Origin: Flavobacterium supellecticarium
GTDB lineage: Bacteria; Bacteroidota; Bacteroidia; Flavobacteriales; Flavobacteriaceae
Length of the DNA stretch: 64,000 nt
Assembly (NCBI RefSeq): GCF_004801375.1
Contig: NZ_SSNZ01000001.1
Location: 434,001-498,000, forward strand
Reading direction: 5' to 3'
Every line of letters begins with the position of its first letter. The stretch's first letter is position 1. The notes under the pieces are model-generated. The model saw only the letters and a list, made by a program, of their open reading frames with translations. It made no database searches and was not told the DNA's origin. Below are positions 16,421 through 26,756 of this stretch, piece by piece. A program made the translations under genes and the position numbers.

Positions 16421-17023
16421 TTACAATTTAGTGTTCCTTTTTTTAAGAATTTCGACAACATCCTGTAACTGAAATCCTTTGGCCTGTAATAAAATCAGAT
16501 AATGAAAAAGTAGATCGGCACTTTCGTTTAAAAACAAGTCGGCATCCGAATCTTTGGCTTCAATAACCATTTCAACGGCTTCCTCTCCTACTTTTTGCGC
16601 TATTTTATTAATCCCTTTTGAATATAACTGACTGATATAGCTATTGTCCCGTGGTTCAGCTTTACGATTCCGGATACTTTGCTCCAATTCCGATAAAAAG
16701 CCGTAATCCGATTGGTTGGATTCGCCCCAACAGCTATCGGTTCCTGTATGACAAACCGGACCTTCCGGATGTACACGAACCAAAAGAGTGTCGTTATCGC
16801 AATCGGTTGTAAGGCTTACAAGATTTAAAAAGTTTCCGCTTTTTTCTCCTTTTACCCATATTGTATGGCGACTACGGCTAAAAAAAGTCACTTTTCCGGT
16901 TTCCAGCGTAGCGGTATAGGTGCTTTCGTTCATATAGCCTAGCATTAAGACGGTTTTAGTCGTTGCATCCTGGATAATGGCCGGAAGCAAGCCGTTTTTC
17001 GATTTAGAAAAGTCTGGTTTCAT
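16421..17023 (-). CDS. hisI: Bifunctional phosphoribosyl-AMP cyclohydrolase / phosphoribosyl-ATP pyrophosphatase
   Basis: The 200-residue fusion (HisIE) carries the HisI domain (1-~105: AIIQDATTKTVLMLGYMNE, SRSRHTIWVKGEKSGN, DCDNDTLLVRV, HTGTDSCW with the zinc cysteines) and the HisE domain (about 110-200: QLYSKGINKIAQKVGEEAVEM, the MazG-like metal-binding helix). It performs steps 2 and 3 of histidine synthesis, removing pyrophosphate and opening the adenine ring. It is the last his gene of the operon, 3 bases after hisF. Confidence 0.95.
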   Translation of the reverse strand: MKPDFSKSKNGLLPAIIQDATTKTVLMLGYMNESTYTATLETGKVTFFSRSRHTIWVKGEKSGNFLNLVSLTTDCDNDTLLVRVHPEGPVCHTGTDSCWGESNQSDYGFLSELEQSIRNRKAEPRDNSYISQLYSKGINKIAQKVGEEAVEMVIEAKDSDADLFLNESADLLFHYLILLQAKGFQLQDVVEILKKRNTKL

Positions 17024-17026
17024 ATG

Positions 17027-17785
17027 TTATACAATTCGTATTGGAATATCATGTTGTTTTAATACTTGCTTTAGCACCGGAATCGGAATAGTGTCGTAAT
17101 GAAACACACTCGCCGCCAATGCTGCATCGGCTTTTCCACGATTAAAAACAGCTACAAAATCGGCTATTTTTCCGGCACCGCCTGATGCTATTATTGGAAC
17201 GTTTACCGATTTATTGAGTTCCGCCAACATCGTATTCGCGAAACCTTGTTTTCGTCCATCGTGATCAATAGCAGTAAAAAGCATTTCACCGGCACCGTTA
17301 TCGGTGACCTGCTTCGCCCAATCCAGGAGTTCCCATTCCGTTTCGAGCTTTCCTCCCATTTGGAAAACTTTCCATCGATCGCCAACAAGCTTGGCATCTA
17401 TCGCCGCTACGATACACTGACAACCAAAGCGTTTGGCCAAATCCCTTATCAATTCCGGGTTTTCCAATGCCGCCGAATTTACCGCAACCTTATCGGCGCC
17501 ATACTGTAAAAGCTGTTCTACATCGGCAACAGATCGTACGCCACCGCCAACTGTAAACGGAATATCAATCGCCGCCGCCACATCACGAACCATTGTAAAC
17601 AAGGTTTTTCGTTTGTTTTCGGTTGCTGTAATATCCAGAAAAACCAATTCATCTGCGCCATCGCGAGCATATTTACAAGCCAGTTCCACCGGATCGCCGG
17701 CATCGGTCAATCCTTGAAATTGCACTCCTTTTACGGTTCGTCCGTTCTGAATATCCAGACAGGGAATTATTCGTTTTGTGATCAT
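17027..17785 (-). CDS. hisF: Imidazole glycerol phosphate synthase, cyclase subunit
   Basis: A 252-residue TIM barrel beginning [20 protein letters not shown] with catalytic Asp11; the second catalytic Asp is in the AAIDAK segment near 130. Phosphate loops include TVGGGVRS and ASGGAG. With HisH it turns PRFAR and glutamine-derived ammonia into imidazole glycerol phosphate and AICAR. It sits between hisA and hisIE with spacings of 2-3 bases. Confidence 0.96.
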   Translation of the reverse strand: MITKRIIPCLDIQNGRTVKGVQFQGLTDAGDPVELACKYARDGADELVFLDITATENKRKTLFTMVRDVAAAIDIPFTVGGGVRSVADVEQLLQYGADKVAVNSAALENPELIRDLAKRFGCQCIVAAIDAKLVGDRWKVFQMGGKLETEWELLDWAKQVTDNGAGEMLFTAIDHDGRKQGFANTMLAELNKSVNVPIIASGGAGKIADFVAVFNRGKADAALAASVFHYDTIPIPVLKQVLKQHDIPIRIV

Positions 17786-17787
17786 TT

Positions 17788-18513
17788 TTACACGATTAAT
17801 TTTTCTAATTCTTTTAAAGATATTTGGTTTTCGTAAATCGCCTTGCCAATAATAGCCGCATCACAACCCAATTCGTCGAGTTGTAACAGTTCTTCAATAG
17901 CTGAAATACCACCCGAAGCGATCAGTTTAAGCTGCGGAAAGGTTTGTAGTAATTCGGAATATAAACCGACAGCCGGGCCTTCTAAGGTTCCGTCGCGTTT
18001 TATATCGGTACAGATCACATATTCAATCCCTTTTTTTATGTAATCGTCTAAAAACGGAACGATCGATAAATTGCTGTCTTCCAACCAACCAGAAATAGCC
18101 ACAGTAGTATCTTTAACATCGGCACCCAAAATAATTTTGGCACTTCCATAGTTGCCTATCCATCTGGAAAAACGCTCCGGGTCTTTAACCGCAATACTAC
18201 CGCCGGTAATTTGGGAAGCGCCGCTGTTAAAAGCGATATGTAAGTCTTCGTCCGATTTGATTCCGCCGCCAAAATCAATGATGAGATTGGTTTTTACGGC
18301 TATTTTTTCCAGTATTTTATAATTGATAATTCGGTTGGATTTCGCACCATCCAGATCGACCAAATGCAGGTATTGCATACCGTGTGCTTCAAATCGTTTG
18401 GCCATTTCCAACGGATCATCGCTATAAACCGTCACTTTTTGATAATCACCATTTAACAAGCGGACGCATTTTCCGTCGATAATATCCAGTGCCGGAATAA
18501 TTCTCATTTTCAT
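17788..18513 (-). CDS. hisA: ProFAR isomerase
   Basis: A 241-residue TIM barrel with catalytic Asp in [11 protein letters not shown] (Asp10) and a second in [15 protein letters not shown]. Phosphate-binding loops DFGGGIKS and ASGGIS are intact. It isomerises ProFAR to PRFAR. The start at 18513 overlaps the hisH stop by 4 bases; Met3 (18507) is an equally plausible start. Confidence 0.95.
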   Translation of the reverse strand: MKMRIIPALDIIDGKCVRLLNGDYQKVTVYSDDPLEMAKRFEAHGMQYLHLVDLDGAKSNRIINYKILEKIAVKTNLIIDFGGGIKSDEDLHIAFNSGASQITGGSIAVKDPERFSRWIGNYGSAKIILGADVKDTTVAISGWLEDSNLSIVPFLDDYIKKGIEYVICTDIKRDGTLEGPAVGLYSELLQTFPQLKLIASGGISAIEELLQLDELGCDAAIIGKAIYENQISLKELEKLIV

Positions 18514-19091
18514 AAGCGTAAAAAATTAGTGAGTATTTGTGCGCCAACTTCCCCGCTTTTTTCCGGGTGAAACTGAACGCCGTAAAAATTCTCTTTTTGT
18601 ATGGCCGAGCTAAAAGTGGCCTGATAATCGGTTGTCGCAATGCATTCCGGGATTAACGGAACATAATAGCTATGCACAAAATACAAATACGGTTCAGCGG
18701 TGATTCCGCGAAACAGATCAGATTTAAGATTAGTAATCGTATTCCATCCGATCTGCGGGATTTTAACCTGGTTTGAAAAACGAACCACATCCGCATCAAA
18801 AATCCCCAATCCGCTGGTATTTCCCTCTTCCGTATGCCTACACAACAACTGCATTCCCAAACAAATCCCTAATACCGGCTGTTGTAATTTCGGAATAACC
18901 CGATCGAGTTCAGTGGCTTTTAACCGCGCCATTGCACTGGACGCTTCGCCAACACCCGGAAAAATCACTTTATCGGCCGATTGAATCTTCTTAGCATCGG
19001 TTGTAACCCTAGCGGTATAACCCAACCGTTCCAAAGCAAACAAAACACTTTGAACATTTCCGGCGCCATAATCGATAATTGCTATTTCCAT
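18510..19091 (-). CDS. hisH: Imidazole glycerol phosphate synthase, glutaminase subunit
   Basis: A 193-residue class I glutamine amidotransferase. The nucleophile Cys77 is in [10 protein letters not shown] and the His/Glu pair in VQFHPEKSG near the C-terminus; the N-terminus [14 protein letters not shown] is typical of HisH. It feeds ammonia to HisF. It lies 1 base after hisB. Confidence 0.96.
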   Translation of the reverse strand: MEIAIIDYGAGNVQSVLFALERLGYTARVTTDAKKIQSADKVIFPGVGEASSAMARLKATELDRVIPKLQQPVLGICLGMQLLCRHTEEGNTSGLGIFDADVVRFSNQVKIPQIGWNTITNLKSDLFRGITAEPYLYFVHSYYVPLIPECIATTDYQATFSSAIQKENFYGVQFHPEKSGEVGAQILTNFLRL

Positions 19092-19092
19092 T

Positions 19093-20229
19093 TTATAAAA
19101 GCGCTTTTGTTGAGGGCAAAATCATTTTATCAGCATCCCGTTTTAAGGCCATTTTAATCGCTTTAGCAAAGGCCTTAAAAATAGCTTCGATTTTATGATG
19201 TTCGTTGTTACCGTCGGCTTTAATGTTTAGGTTCACTCTTGCTTCATCGGTAAACGATTTAAAAAAATGGAAAAACATCTCCGTAGGCATTTGTCCTATA
19301 TATTCCCGTTTAAAATCGGCTTCCCATACCAACCAATTCCGACCGCCAAAATCAATCGCCACCTGCGCCAGACAATCATCCATTGGAAGTGTAAAGCCAT
19401 AGCGTTCGATCCCTTGTTTGTTTGGTAACGCCGCTGCAAAAGCCATTCCGAGTGTAATTGCCGTGTCTTCGATCGTGTGGTGTTCGTCCACTTCCAAATC
19501 GCCAATAGCGTTGATTTCCAAATCCAATTGACCGTGGCGCGCTAATTGATTCAACATATGATCAAAAAAAGGGATTCCGGTTGTAATGCTACTTTGTCCC
19601 GAACCGTCGATGTTTAATTTTACCGTCACCTCGGTTTCCTCCGTTTTACGGGTTATTAGAGCCTTGCGTTGTGGTAGTTTTAAAAAATCATAAATCGCCT
19701 TCCAGTCAACGGTTTTTAAAGCAATCGTATCGTACAATTCGTTTTTATCGAACGAAAGTTCCGTAGCGCCCAGGTTTTCGTCTTCATTGATAAAAACGGC
19801 TTTACAACCCAGATTTTTAGCCAATTCGACATCGGTAAAACGGTCGCCAATAACAAAGGAATGCTTTACATCGTATTCCGGGTTGTTCAGATATTTTTGC
19901 AACATACCCGTTCGTGGTTTTCGATTCGGACTATTCGCCTCAGGATAACTCCGGTCGATATAAATTGCATCAAAAACAACCGCCTCGTTTTTAAAACTTT
20001 TAAGTATAAAATCCTGTATCGGATTGAACACCGATTCGGGATAATCGGCCGTTCCTAATCCATCCTGGTTAGTAACCATAACCAATTCGAAATCGAGTTC
20101 CGAGGCTATTTTTCCCAAATAACGGAACACCTCCGGGTAAAATTCCAGCTTTTCGAAGGCATCCACCTTATAATCGTTGGGTTCTTTTACCAACGTTCCG
20201 TCGCGATCGATAAAAAGTATTCTTTTCAT
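19093..20229 (-). CDS. hisB: Bifunctional histidinol-phosphatase / imidazoleglycerol-phosphate dehydratase
   Basis: The 378-residue fusion has an N-terminal HAD phosphatase (DRDGT at 8-12, with [13 protein letters not shown] later) and, from about residue 190, the dehydratase domain with metal-binding histidine motifs ([41 protein letters not shown]). It carries out two non-consecutive steps of the pathway. The 4-base overlap with hisC upstream supports coupling. Confidence 0.96.
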   Translation of the reverse strand: MKRILFIDRDGTLVKEPNDYKVDAFEKLEFYPEVFRYLGKIASELDFELVMVTNQDGLGTADYPESVFNPIQDFILKSFKNEAVVFDAIYIDRSYPEANSPNRKPRTGMLQKYLNNPEYDVKHSFVIGDRFTDVELAKNLGCKAVFINEDENLGATELSFDKNELYDTIALKTVDWKAIYDFLKLPQRKALITRKTEETEVTVKLNIDGSGQSSITTGIPFFDHMLNQLARHGQLDLEINAIGDLEVDEHHTIEDTAITLGMAFAAALPNKQGIERYGFTLPMDDCLAQVAIDFGGRNWLVWEADFKREYIGQMPTEMFFHFFKSFTDEARVNLNIKADGNNEHHKIEAIFKAFAKAIKMALKRDADKMILPSTKALL

Positions 20230-21275
20230 AATTCCATTTTTTGAATTTTAGAGATAACCTCAAGTAATGTCTTGTTTTCGTCGGGCGTTCCAATTGTAAT
20301 CCGCAAGCAATTGTCACATAATGGATACTGATTCCTATTCCGAACTACGATACCATTTTCCAATAATTGGCGGTATCTTTTGTCGGCATCGTCGACACGG
20401 ATTAATACAAAATTAGCATCAGAAGGATATATTTTTGTTATGAAATTTACTTGAAGTAAAACTTTAATTAAAACTTCTTTTTCCTTTTGAATAATAACTA
20501 TTTTATTTTTTATATTCATATCTGAAAGCACCACTTTCTCCTGTGCTAATGCACTGATGTTATAAGGCGGTTTTATTTTATGTAAAAGCATTGTAATTTC
20601 GGGTGAAGCAAAAGCCATCCCTAGTCGGACGCCCGCCATTCCATAGGCTTTTGAAAGCGTTTGAATCACGATCAGATTCTCAAAAGCGATTCCTTTTTTG
20701 ATCCAGCTTTCCTGCGTTGTAAAATCGATATAGGCTTCGTCCAATACCACAATTCCGTTAAAACGATTTAAAAGTGATCGAATACCTTCCTCCGAAAACA
20801 GATTTCCGGTTGGATTATTCGGCGAACAAATAAAAATCAGTTTTGTATGCTCGTCAATCTGCTTTAAGATTTGAGAAACATCCGGCTGAAAATCGCTATT
20901 CAACAGCACTTCCCTGTTTTCAATTCCGTTTAAACTGGCCAATACCGAATACATCCCATACGTTGGCGGTAGCGTAATGCTATTGTCTTTTCCCGGATCA
21001 CAAAAAACTCTAAAAATCAGATCCAATATCTCGTCGCTTCCGTTTCCTAACGTAATCCGATCTTCCGATATACCTTTTAGACTTCCGATCTTCTTTTTTA
21101 CAGCCCATTGTTTCGAATCCGGATAACGGTTTAAACCATTTCCGAACGGATTCTCATTAGCATCAAGAAAAATCATCCCTTCCGTATCATCATTAAACTC
21201 ATCGCGTGCCGACGTATAGGGTTTCATTTTCAGAACCGAATTCCGAACCAATCTATTCAAATCAACTTTTTTCAT
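20226..21275 (-). CDS. hisC: Histidinol-phosphate aminotransferase
   Basis: A 349-residue fold-type I PLP enzyme. Landmarks are [10 protein letters not shown] near 34-43, [27 protein letters not shown] and the PLP-lysine motif [12 protein letters not shown]. It transaminates imidazole acetol phosphate to histidinol phosphate. It overlaps hisD by 14 bases and hisB by 4. Confidence 0.95.
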   Translation of the reverse strand: MKKVDLNRLVRNSVLKMKPYTSARDEFNDDTEGMIFLDANENPFGNGLNRYPDSKQWAVKKKIGSLKGISEDRITLGNGSDEILDLIFRVFCDPGKDNSITLPPTYGMYSVLASLNGIENREVLLNSDFQPDVSQILKQIDEHTKLIFICSPNNPTGNLFSEEGIRSLLNRFNGIVVLDEAYIDFTTQESWIKKGIAFENLIVIQTLSKAYGMAGVRLGMAFASPEITMLLHKIKPPYNISALAQEKVVLSDMNIKNKIVIIQKEKEVLIKVLLQVNFITKIYPSDANFVLIRVDDADKRYRQLLENGIVVRNRNQYPLCDNCLRITIGTPDENKTLLEVISKIQKMEL

Positions 21276-22557
21276 TTTGCAATGCTTTTATACGAATGGT
21301 AACGGCATTTTTGTGTGCTTCCAATCCTTCGGCGGCGGCCATAACTTCAATACTTTTACCAATAGCCAAAATACCTTCCGGTGATAACTTTTGAAAACTG
21401 ATCGTTTTCTGAAAACTATCCAAAGTAATTCCGCTATAATTCCGGGCAAAACCATTGGTTGGTAACGTATGATTGGTTCCGGAAGCATAATCACCCGCAC
21501 TTTCGGGAGAATAATTACCTACAAAAACGGATCCTGCATTTTGAATTCCTCTTATAAAAAAAGCCTCATTGCTAGCACAGATTATAAAATGCTCCGGAGC
21601 ATATTCATTTATAAAATCGAGTGCTTCGATTTCGCTTTCCATATAAATAAATCGCGCCTTACGTAATGCTTCTTTTACAATTTCCTGTCGGGGTAAACCC
21701 GCTAACTGACGGGGTATTTCCCGGATAACTTTTTGCAGTAAGCTTACACTAGTGGAAACCAAAACCACCTGACTGTCTTTTCCATGTTCCGCCTGACTTA
21801 ATAAATCGGCTGCAACAAAAGAAGCATTTGCAGTCGTATCGGCAAAAACGAGTAATTCTGATGGTCCGGCTGGCATATCTATAGCTGTTCCGAATTGCGT
21901 TGCGAACTGTTTGGCACCCGTTACAAACTGATTTCCGGGACCAACGATTTTATATACTTTAGGAATTGTTTCCGTTCCGAATGTCATTCCTGCAATTGCA
22001 GGAATCCCTCCGGATTTTATAATCGTAGTAACTCCACAAATATGTGCTGCATATAAAATGGCCGGATTAATTTTCCCCGATAGATCGGGTGGCGAACAAA
22101 GCACAATTTCAGTGCAACCGGCCAATTGCGCCGGAATAGCCAACATCAAAACAGTAGAAAATAACGGAGCTGTTCCGCCCGGAATATACAAACCAACTTT
22201 TTGAATTGGTTTTTTTTCGAGCCAGCACATCACTCCGGGCATGGTCTCGAGACTGATCGGAATGCTTTTTTGTCTTAGGTGAAAGCGTTCAATATTATTT
22301 TTTGCAAGCTGAATTGCTGCTTTCAGATCGGTTGAAACCTGTTGTACAGCTTCCTGTATTTCTGCTTCCGTAACTTTCAGATTTTCCAGTCTGACGCCAT
22401 CAAAAATGTCAGCATATTTACATATAGCGGCATCCCCTTTTACAGCAACTTCCTTGAAAATCAGTTTTACAGTAGCTTCGATTGCTTCATAACTTTGTAT
22501 AGGGCGCTTAGTTAGTTCTCCCCAGGTATTTCGTGTTGGATTTTTAATTATTTTCAT
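21262..22557 (-). CDS. hisD: Histidinol dehydrogenase
   Basis: I start at 22557 (MKIIKNPTRN) because this ATG overlaps the hisG stop as ATGA; an in-frame ATG 24 bases upstream lies inside hisG. The 431-residue enzyme shows CWLEKKPIQKVGLYIPGG near the start of the catalytic core, PAGPSELLVFAD, SQAEHGKDSQVVLV with zinc and substrate ligands, and GDYASGTNHTLPT. It oxidises histidinol twice to histidine with NAD. Confidence 0.95.
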   Translation of the reverse strand: MKIIKNPTRNTWGELTKRPIQSYEAIEATVKLIFKEVAVKGDAAICKYADIFDGVRLENLKVTEAEIQEAVQQVSTDLKAAIQLAKNNIERFHLRQKSIPISLETMPGVMCWLEKKPIQKVGLYIPGGTAPLFSTVLMLAIPAQLAGCTEIVLCSPPDLSGKINPAILYAAHICGVTTIIKSGGIPAIAGMTFGTETIPKVYKIVGPGNQFVTGAKQFATQFGTAIDMPAGPSELLVFADTTANASFVAADLLSQAEHGKDSQVVLVSTSVSLLQKVIREIPRQLAGLPRQEIVKEALRKARFIYMESEIEALDFINEYAPEHFIICASNEAFFIRGIQNAGSVFVGNYSPESAGDYASGTNHTLPTNGFARNYSGITLDSFQKTISFQKLSPEGILAIGKSIEVMAAAEGLEAHKNAVTIRIKALQNEKS

Positions 22558-23411
22558 AGTGCAATTTTTTCGATTGGACAAACCAGTATATCCTCAGCGC
22601 CACTGGCTTTAAGTTTATCAATAACATCCCAAAATGCCGTATCACTAATAACGGTTTGAACACTACTCCACCCTTTGAGACTTAGCGGAACAACCGTGGC
22701 ACTTTTTAAAGCCGGTAGAATCTCGCTTATTTCCTGTATTTTAACATTTGGAACATTCATCAGCAGGTATTTGGATTGAGAAGCTCTTAAAACCGATTGT
22801 AATCGAAACAGAAAACGATCCATAATGACTTTATTATCCGGATTTAATTTAGGAGAAACGGCCAAAACAGCTTCGCTTTCGAGGATTATAGCTACTTCTT
22901 TTAAATTGTTTTTAGCCAGTGTATTCCCCGAAGAAACAATATCAACGATTGCATCCGCCAGACCAATATTAGGTGCTATTTCGACTGAGCCAGAAATCTG
23001 GTGCAATTCGATCGCGATATTTTGAGCTTTAAAATAACGACTGGTTGTTTCCGGATAAGACGTCGCAATCCGTAATCCGTTAAGATCGTTAATGGAATTG
23101 AAAGTAAACGATTCCGGAACCGCAACAGCCACCCGGCATTTCGAAAACCCTAAAGGCATTACTATTTCTATTGGAAATCCTTTTTCGAATAATAGATTTT
23201 GTCCGATGATCGCAAGATCGGCCACACCATCCATAAGGTATTGTGGAATATCGGAATTTCGCAGAAAAAGAATCTCCAATGGGAAATTTGCGACCCTTGC
23301 TTTTAGCTGACCATTTCCACTGTCGATGGAAAGACCACATTTTTTTAGTAAGCTAAGACTCTCTTCGCTTAGTCTGCCCGATTTTTGAAGGGCAATTTTT
23401 AATGTACTCAT
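22554..23411 (-). CDS. hisG: ATP phosphoribosyltransferase, long form
   Basis: A 285-residue long-form HisG: catalytic domains 1-~205 (IALQKSGRLSEESL, DLAIIGQNLL, RIATSYPETTSRYF, DAIVDIVSSGNTL) plus a C-terminal ~75-residue regulatory domain (YLLMNVPNVKIQEI, then SDTAFWDVIDKLKASGAEDI), the part that binds histidine for feedback inhibition in long forms, so no HisZ is needed. It is the first structural gene of the operon, downstream of a leader peptide and attenuator. Confidence 0.96.
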   Translation of the reverse strand: MSTLKIALQKSGRLSEESLSLLKKCGLSIDSGNGQLKARVANFPLEILFLRNSDIPQYLMDGVADLAIIGQNLLFEKGFPIEIVMPLGFSKCRVAVAVPESFTFNSINDLNGLRIATSYPETTSRYFKAQNIAIELHQISGSVEIAPNIGLADAIVDIVSSGNTLAKNNLKEVAIILESEAVLAVSPKLNPDNKVIMDRFLFRLQSVLRASQSKYLLMNVPNVKIQEISEILPALKSATVVPLSLKGWSSVQTVISDTAFWDVIDKLKASGAEDILVCPIEKIAL

Positions 23412-23461
23412 AAAAAAACAGGAATAAGTTTGAGTACAGCAAGGAAGGAGTAAAAATGAAA

Positions 23462-23488
23462 AACCCGTTTGATGTACTCAAACGGGTT
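23462..23488 (-). terminator. his operon attenuator terminator
   Basis: On the minus strand arm aacccgtttga, loop gtaca and arm tcaaacgggtt make a perfect 11-bp hairpin followed by a T-rich tail (23450-23461). It lies 27 bases after the stop of the His-rich leader peptide and 50 bases before hisG, the classic layout for transcription attenuation. Confidence 0.85.
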
Positions 23489-23515
23489 AAAAAAATATAT
23501 GTTAGCTACATACCA

Positions 23516-23572
23516 TTATAACTTCGCTTGAGCGGAGGAATAATGATGATGATGTAATTGATTGCAAATCAT
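23516..23572 (-). CDS. hisL: his operon leader peptide
   Basis: An 18-codon frame, MICNQLHHHHYSSAQAKL, with four consecutive CAT histidine codons. It starts about 13 bases after the expected transcription start of the his promoter and ends 27 bases before the terminator hairpin. When charged His-tRNA is low a ribosome would stall at the His run and alter folding downstream. Too short to recognise by similarity; the assignment rests on the His run and the placement before a terminator and hisG. Confidence 0.88.
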   Translation of the reverse strand: MICNQLHHHHYSSAQAKL

Positions 23573-23590
23573 TTCTCTTTTTTTGGTTTA

Positions 23591-23623
23591 CAAAGGTATT
23601 GACAAATAAAACAAAAAAACAAA
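23591..23623 (-). promoter_or_regulatory. Bacteroidota-type promoter of the his operon
   Basis: On the minus strand TTTG (-33 element, 23623-23620) and TACCTTTG (-7 element, matches TAnnTTTG, 23598-23591) are 21 bases apart. The predicted transcript starts about 23585, just before the leader peptide. Confidence 0.75.
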
Positions 23624-23662
23624 CTTTTGTTTTATTTTTTTTTCAATCGCTATTTTTTAAAA

Positions 23663-24541
23663 CTATACAATCACGCGAAGCGACTCTTGTAAGATTCTGA
23701 TTTTAAACGTATTTTCGTTGAATTGGTAATACTCGCCATCCAATTGCATTGCTATTGTATCCTGATTGGAAATTTCCACATTGACTTCTTTTATAAGCTG
23801 GTGATTGGCTTTTTTAAAACGTTCGGTTTTGTTTAATAACACCAACGCACCAAAATACATTTGCTCGAGAATATTCAGTTTTGGAACAATCAACAAATCC
23901 AACCAACCATCCTGAAGACTTGCTTTTGGCGTTAAGCTCATATTGTATCCCATTTCGTTTGAATTGGAAATAAAAAACAACATCGGATTCGTTTCGAACG
24001 TTTTACCATTACACTCAACAATGGCCGTATGAGGCTTATAATTTGCCGCAGCCAATAGTGAAGCCTTGACATAAGACGACAAATTACGCGTAGGCATACT
24101 CTCATATTTCTGGATAATCTTGGCATCGATACCAATCCCCATATTACTAAAGAAATAGTGTCCGTTAACCATTCCGACATCAATAGCCGACGGTTGTCCG
24201 TTTTTTATCGTATCGACAGCCTTTTTAAAATCTTTCGCGATATTCAGATTAGAAGCAAGGCCATTCCCCGATCCTACCGGTAAAATACCCAATATAATAT
24301 CTGTATTCACCAATCCGGAAGCCACTTCATGAATGGTTCCATCGCCACCACAAGCCACGATGATATCCGGTTTTTTAGCCACCGCATCACGGGTGAGCGT
24401 TATGGCATGCTTTTTATATTCCGAATATTCAACAACTAATTTATAATCTTCCACAGGGAAGAATTGTTCCAAATCCTGTTTCGCAATCTTGTGTTTTCCT
24501 TTTCCAGAAATAGGGTTAACAATAAAGTGGATGTATTTCAT
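23663..24541 (-). CDS. Diacylglycerol kinase-family lipid kinase
   Basis: I start at 24541 (MKYIHFIVNPISGKG); a 10-residue longer version begins at 24571. The 292-residue protein is a DagK/YegS/sphingosine-kinase-like enzyme: NPISGKGKHK at the N-terminus, ATP-loop motif CGGDGTIHEVASGL, LPVGSGNGLASNL, then IDVGMVNGHYFFSNMGIGIDA and DGEYYQF near the end. It is expected to phosphorylate a lipid alcohol at the inner membrane; substrate specificity is not clear. It is divergent from the LTA-synthase-like gene. Confidence 0.9.
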   Translation of the reverse strand: MKYIHFIVNPISGKGKHKIAKQDLEQFFPVEDYKLVVEYSEYKKHAITLTRDAVAKKPDIIVACGGDGTIHEVASGLVNTDIILGILPVGSGNGLASNLNIAKDFKKAVDTIKNGQPSAIDVGMVNGHYFFSNMGIGIDAKIIQKYESMPTRNLSSYVKASLLAAANYKPHTAIVECNGKTFETNPMLFFISNSNEMGYNMSLTPKASLQDGWLDLLIVPKLNILEQMYFGALVLLNKTERFKKANHQLIKEVNVEISNQDTIAMQLDGEYYQFNENTFKIRILQESLRVIV

Positions 24542-24628
24542 TAAAATTACCGATAGTGAATTATTGTGCAAAAGTATGGAATTTTAAGTGCAACTTTTTT
24601 AAAATTCAATATCGTACGGCTTTTTTTA

Positions 24629-24636
24629 TATTTTTG
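24629..24636 (+). promoter_or_regulatory. -7 element upstream of the LTA-synthase-like gene
   Basis: TATTTTTG fits TAnnTTTG and lies 14 bases before the ATG at 24651, implying a very short leader. No clear -33 TTTG is seen at the right distance. Confidence 0.45.
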
Positions 24637-24650
24637 CTAAAAACTATATT

Positions 24651-26750
24651 ATGATTTCCTATCTTAAAAAGCTAACTCCTTTTTACAATTTATTGTTATT
24701 TTACATTATAGCAAGTATTATTTTAAGAATAGTCTTGATTTTTCACCCGATAACACAGGCAAAGTTTAGCTTTTTTGAGATCGTAAAGATATTTGGGATC
24801 GGAGTTATTTCAGATTTCTTTGTTTTTGTGATCATAGGATCTCTATTATGGCTTTATCTAGTTTTTCTCTCAAACTCAAAATTTTACAAGCCTTGGGGCT
24901 ATCTGATTTTTGGTGCATTAGTCGCATTGCTGGCTTATGTTAGCTTTGGAAATACGATTTTAAACGAATACGGAGGCGTGCTTCCCGAAATTGGAATCAG
25001 TTTTGTAGCGTTAAAAACAGTACTGTTTGGAGCACTATTATTTTTACCCAAATACCGCTCTAAAATCCGATTGGCCTTATATTCCATTACGATATTCATT
25101 TTTGTCCTTTGTATTCTACAGAATACGGTTAGTGAGTTTTTCTTTTGGAACGAATTTGGTGTACGCTATAATTTTATAGCTGTTGATTATCTGGTTTATA
25201 CCAACACCGTTATCGGGAACATTATGGAATCCTATCCGGTAGTTCCGCTTTTTACGGGAATCGGAATTGTTGCCGTACTGGTTACCTGGTTTGTGGTAAA
25301 AAGATCCCGAAACTATCTGGACAATCTGCCAACCTTTAAAGAAAAAATTGTCATTACTATTGGTTATGCCGTATTATTCGGCCTTTCAATTACCGCAATA
25401 CCGGCATTGGCACGACTAGAAGATTCTCAGAATGTTTTTGCCAACGAACTGGAAGCCAATGGTAGCTATCGTTTTTTCCTGGCGTTTAAAAACAGTGAAC
25501 TGGACTACTTTAAATTTTATACGAATGTACCCAAAGATGAGGCATTTGCCTTGCTGCGCAAACAAATTCCGGAATTAGCCGGAAATACGATGGAAAGACA
25601 GATAACCGGTAAAGGACCTGAAACGCATAAAAATGTTGTGCTAATTACTGTAGAAAGCCTAAGTGCTGAATTTATGAAAGCCTATGGTAACGAACAAAAT
25701 ATTACCCCTTTTCTGGATTCACTGGCAGAGCAAAGTCTTTTCTTTACCAATTTATACGCTACCGGAAACCGTACCGTTCGCGGATTGGAAGCCGTAACCT
25801 TGTCTTTACCTCCTACAGCCGGTGAAAGTGTTGTAAAACGTAAAGACAATAAAAATAAATTCTCTACCGGGCATATATTTTTAGAAAAAGGATATAACGT
25901 TAAATATATGTATGGAGGTGATGCCTATTTTGATAATATGCGGGACTTTTTTGGCGGAAACAATTATGATATTGTCGACAAAACCACATTTACACCTGAA
26001 GAAATTACCTTCCAAAACATTTGGGGTGTTTGCGACGAAGATATGTTTACCAAAGCAATCAAGGTTATGAACGACGAAGCCAAAGAAGGTAAACCGTTTT
26101 TCAATCATATTATGACGGTGAGTAACCATAGACCTTTTACGTATCCTGACAACAAAATTGATATTCCTTCCGATTCAAAACAACGGGAAGGTGGTGTCAA
26201 ATATACCGATTATGCGCTTCGTAAATTCTTTGAAGCGGCACAAAAACAACCTTGGTTTAACAATACTGTTTTTGTAATTGTAGCCGATCATTGTGCTTCG
26301 AGTGCCGGAAAAACAGAGCTTCCACTTGATAAATACCATATCCCGGCAATGATTTATGCACCAGGTTTTATCACACCGGGTCAGAATAACATATTAATGT
26401 CTCAAATTGACTTGATGCCAACCTTAATGGGAATCCTTAACTTTAATTACAAAAGTAAATTCTTTGGACAGGATGTACTTCAAAGCGGCTACCATCCACG
26501 TGCTTTGATTGCTACGTATCAGGATCTTGGTTTTATAAAAGACAATATTTTAACCATATTATCACCGGTACGAAAAGTAAAACAGTTTTCCCTTGAATTA
26601 CAGCCGGTAGCCAAAGGAAGCAAAGCCTTACCGTTATTTTTTGAACAACAACCACTTAGCGGAGAACGCAAAGAATTAACGCAGGAAACGATCGCCTACT
26701 ACCAGATAGCATCCTATTACCTCCAACAACAATTGTATAACAACAACTAA
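24651..26750 (+). CDS. LTA synthase family sulfatase (phosphoglycerol-transferase-like)
   Basis: A 699-residue inner-membrane protein with about five N-terminal transmembrane helices (residues ~10-270) and a periplasmic sulfatase-fold domain (~325-640). The domain shows VVLITVESLSAEFM, the nucleophile region ATGNRTVRGLEAV (Thr), FFNHIMTVSNHRPF, and the metal motif VIVADHCASS. In Gram-negatives such proteins add phosphoglycerol or phosphoethanolamine-like groups to glycans or lipids; Bacteroidota have no lipoteichoic acid, so the acceptor is unknown. The lipid kinase gene next to it, divergent, may recycle the diacylglycerol such enzymes release from phospholipid donors (inference). Confidence 0.9.
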   Translation: MISYLKKLTPFYNLLLFYIIASIILRIVLIFHPITQAKFSFFEIVKIFGIGVISDFFVFVIIGSLLWLYLVFLSNSKFYKPWGYLIFGALVALLAYVSFGNTILNEYGGVLPEIGISFVALKTVLFGALLFLPKYRSKIRLALYSITIFIFVLCILQNTVSEFFFWNEFGVRYNFIAVDYLVYTNTVIGNIMESYPVVPLFTGIGIVAVLVTWFVVKRSRNYLDNLPTFKEKIVITIGYAVLFGLSITAIPALARLEDSQNVFANELEANGSYRFFLAFKNSELDYFKFYTNVPKDEAFALLRKQIPELAGNTMERQITGKGPETHKNVVLITVESLSAEFMKAYGNEQNITPFLDSLAEQSLFFTNLYATGNRTVRGLEAVTLSLPPTAGESVVKRKDNKNKFSTGHIFLEKGYNVKYMYGGDAYFDNMRDFFGGNNYDIVDKTTFTPEEITFQNIWGVCDEDMFTKAIKVMNDEAKEGKPFFNHIMTVSNHRPFTYPDNKIDIPSDSKQREGGVKYTDYALRKFFEAAQKQPWFNNTVFVIVADHCASSAGKTELPLDKYHIPAMIYAPGFITPGQNNILMSQIDLMPTLMGILNFNYKSKFFGQDVLQSGYHPRALIATYQDLGFIKDNILTILSPVRKVKQFSLELQPVAKGSKALPLFFEQQPLSGERKELTQETIAYYQIASYYLQQQLYNNN

Positions 26751-26756
26751 ATACTA

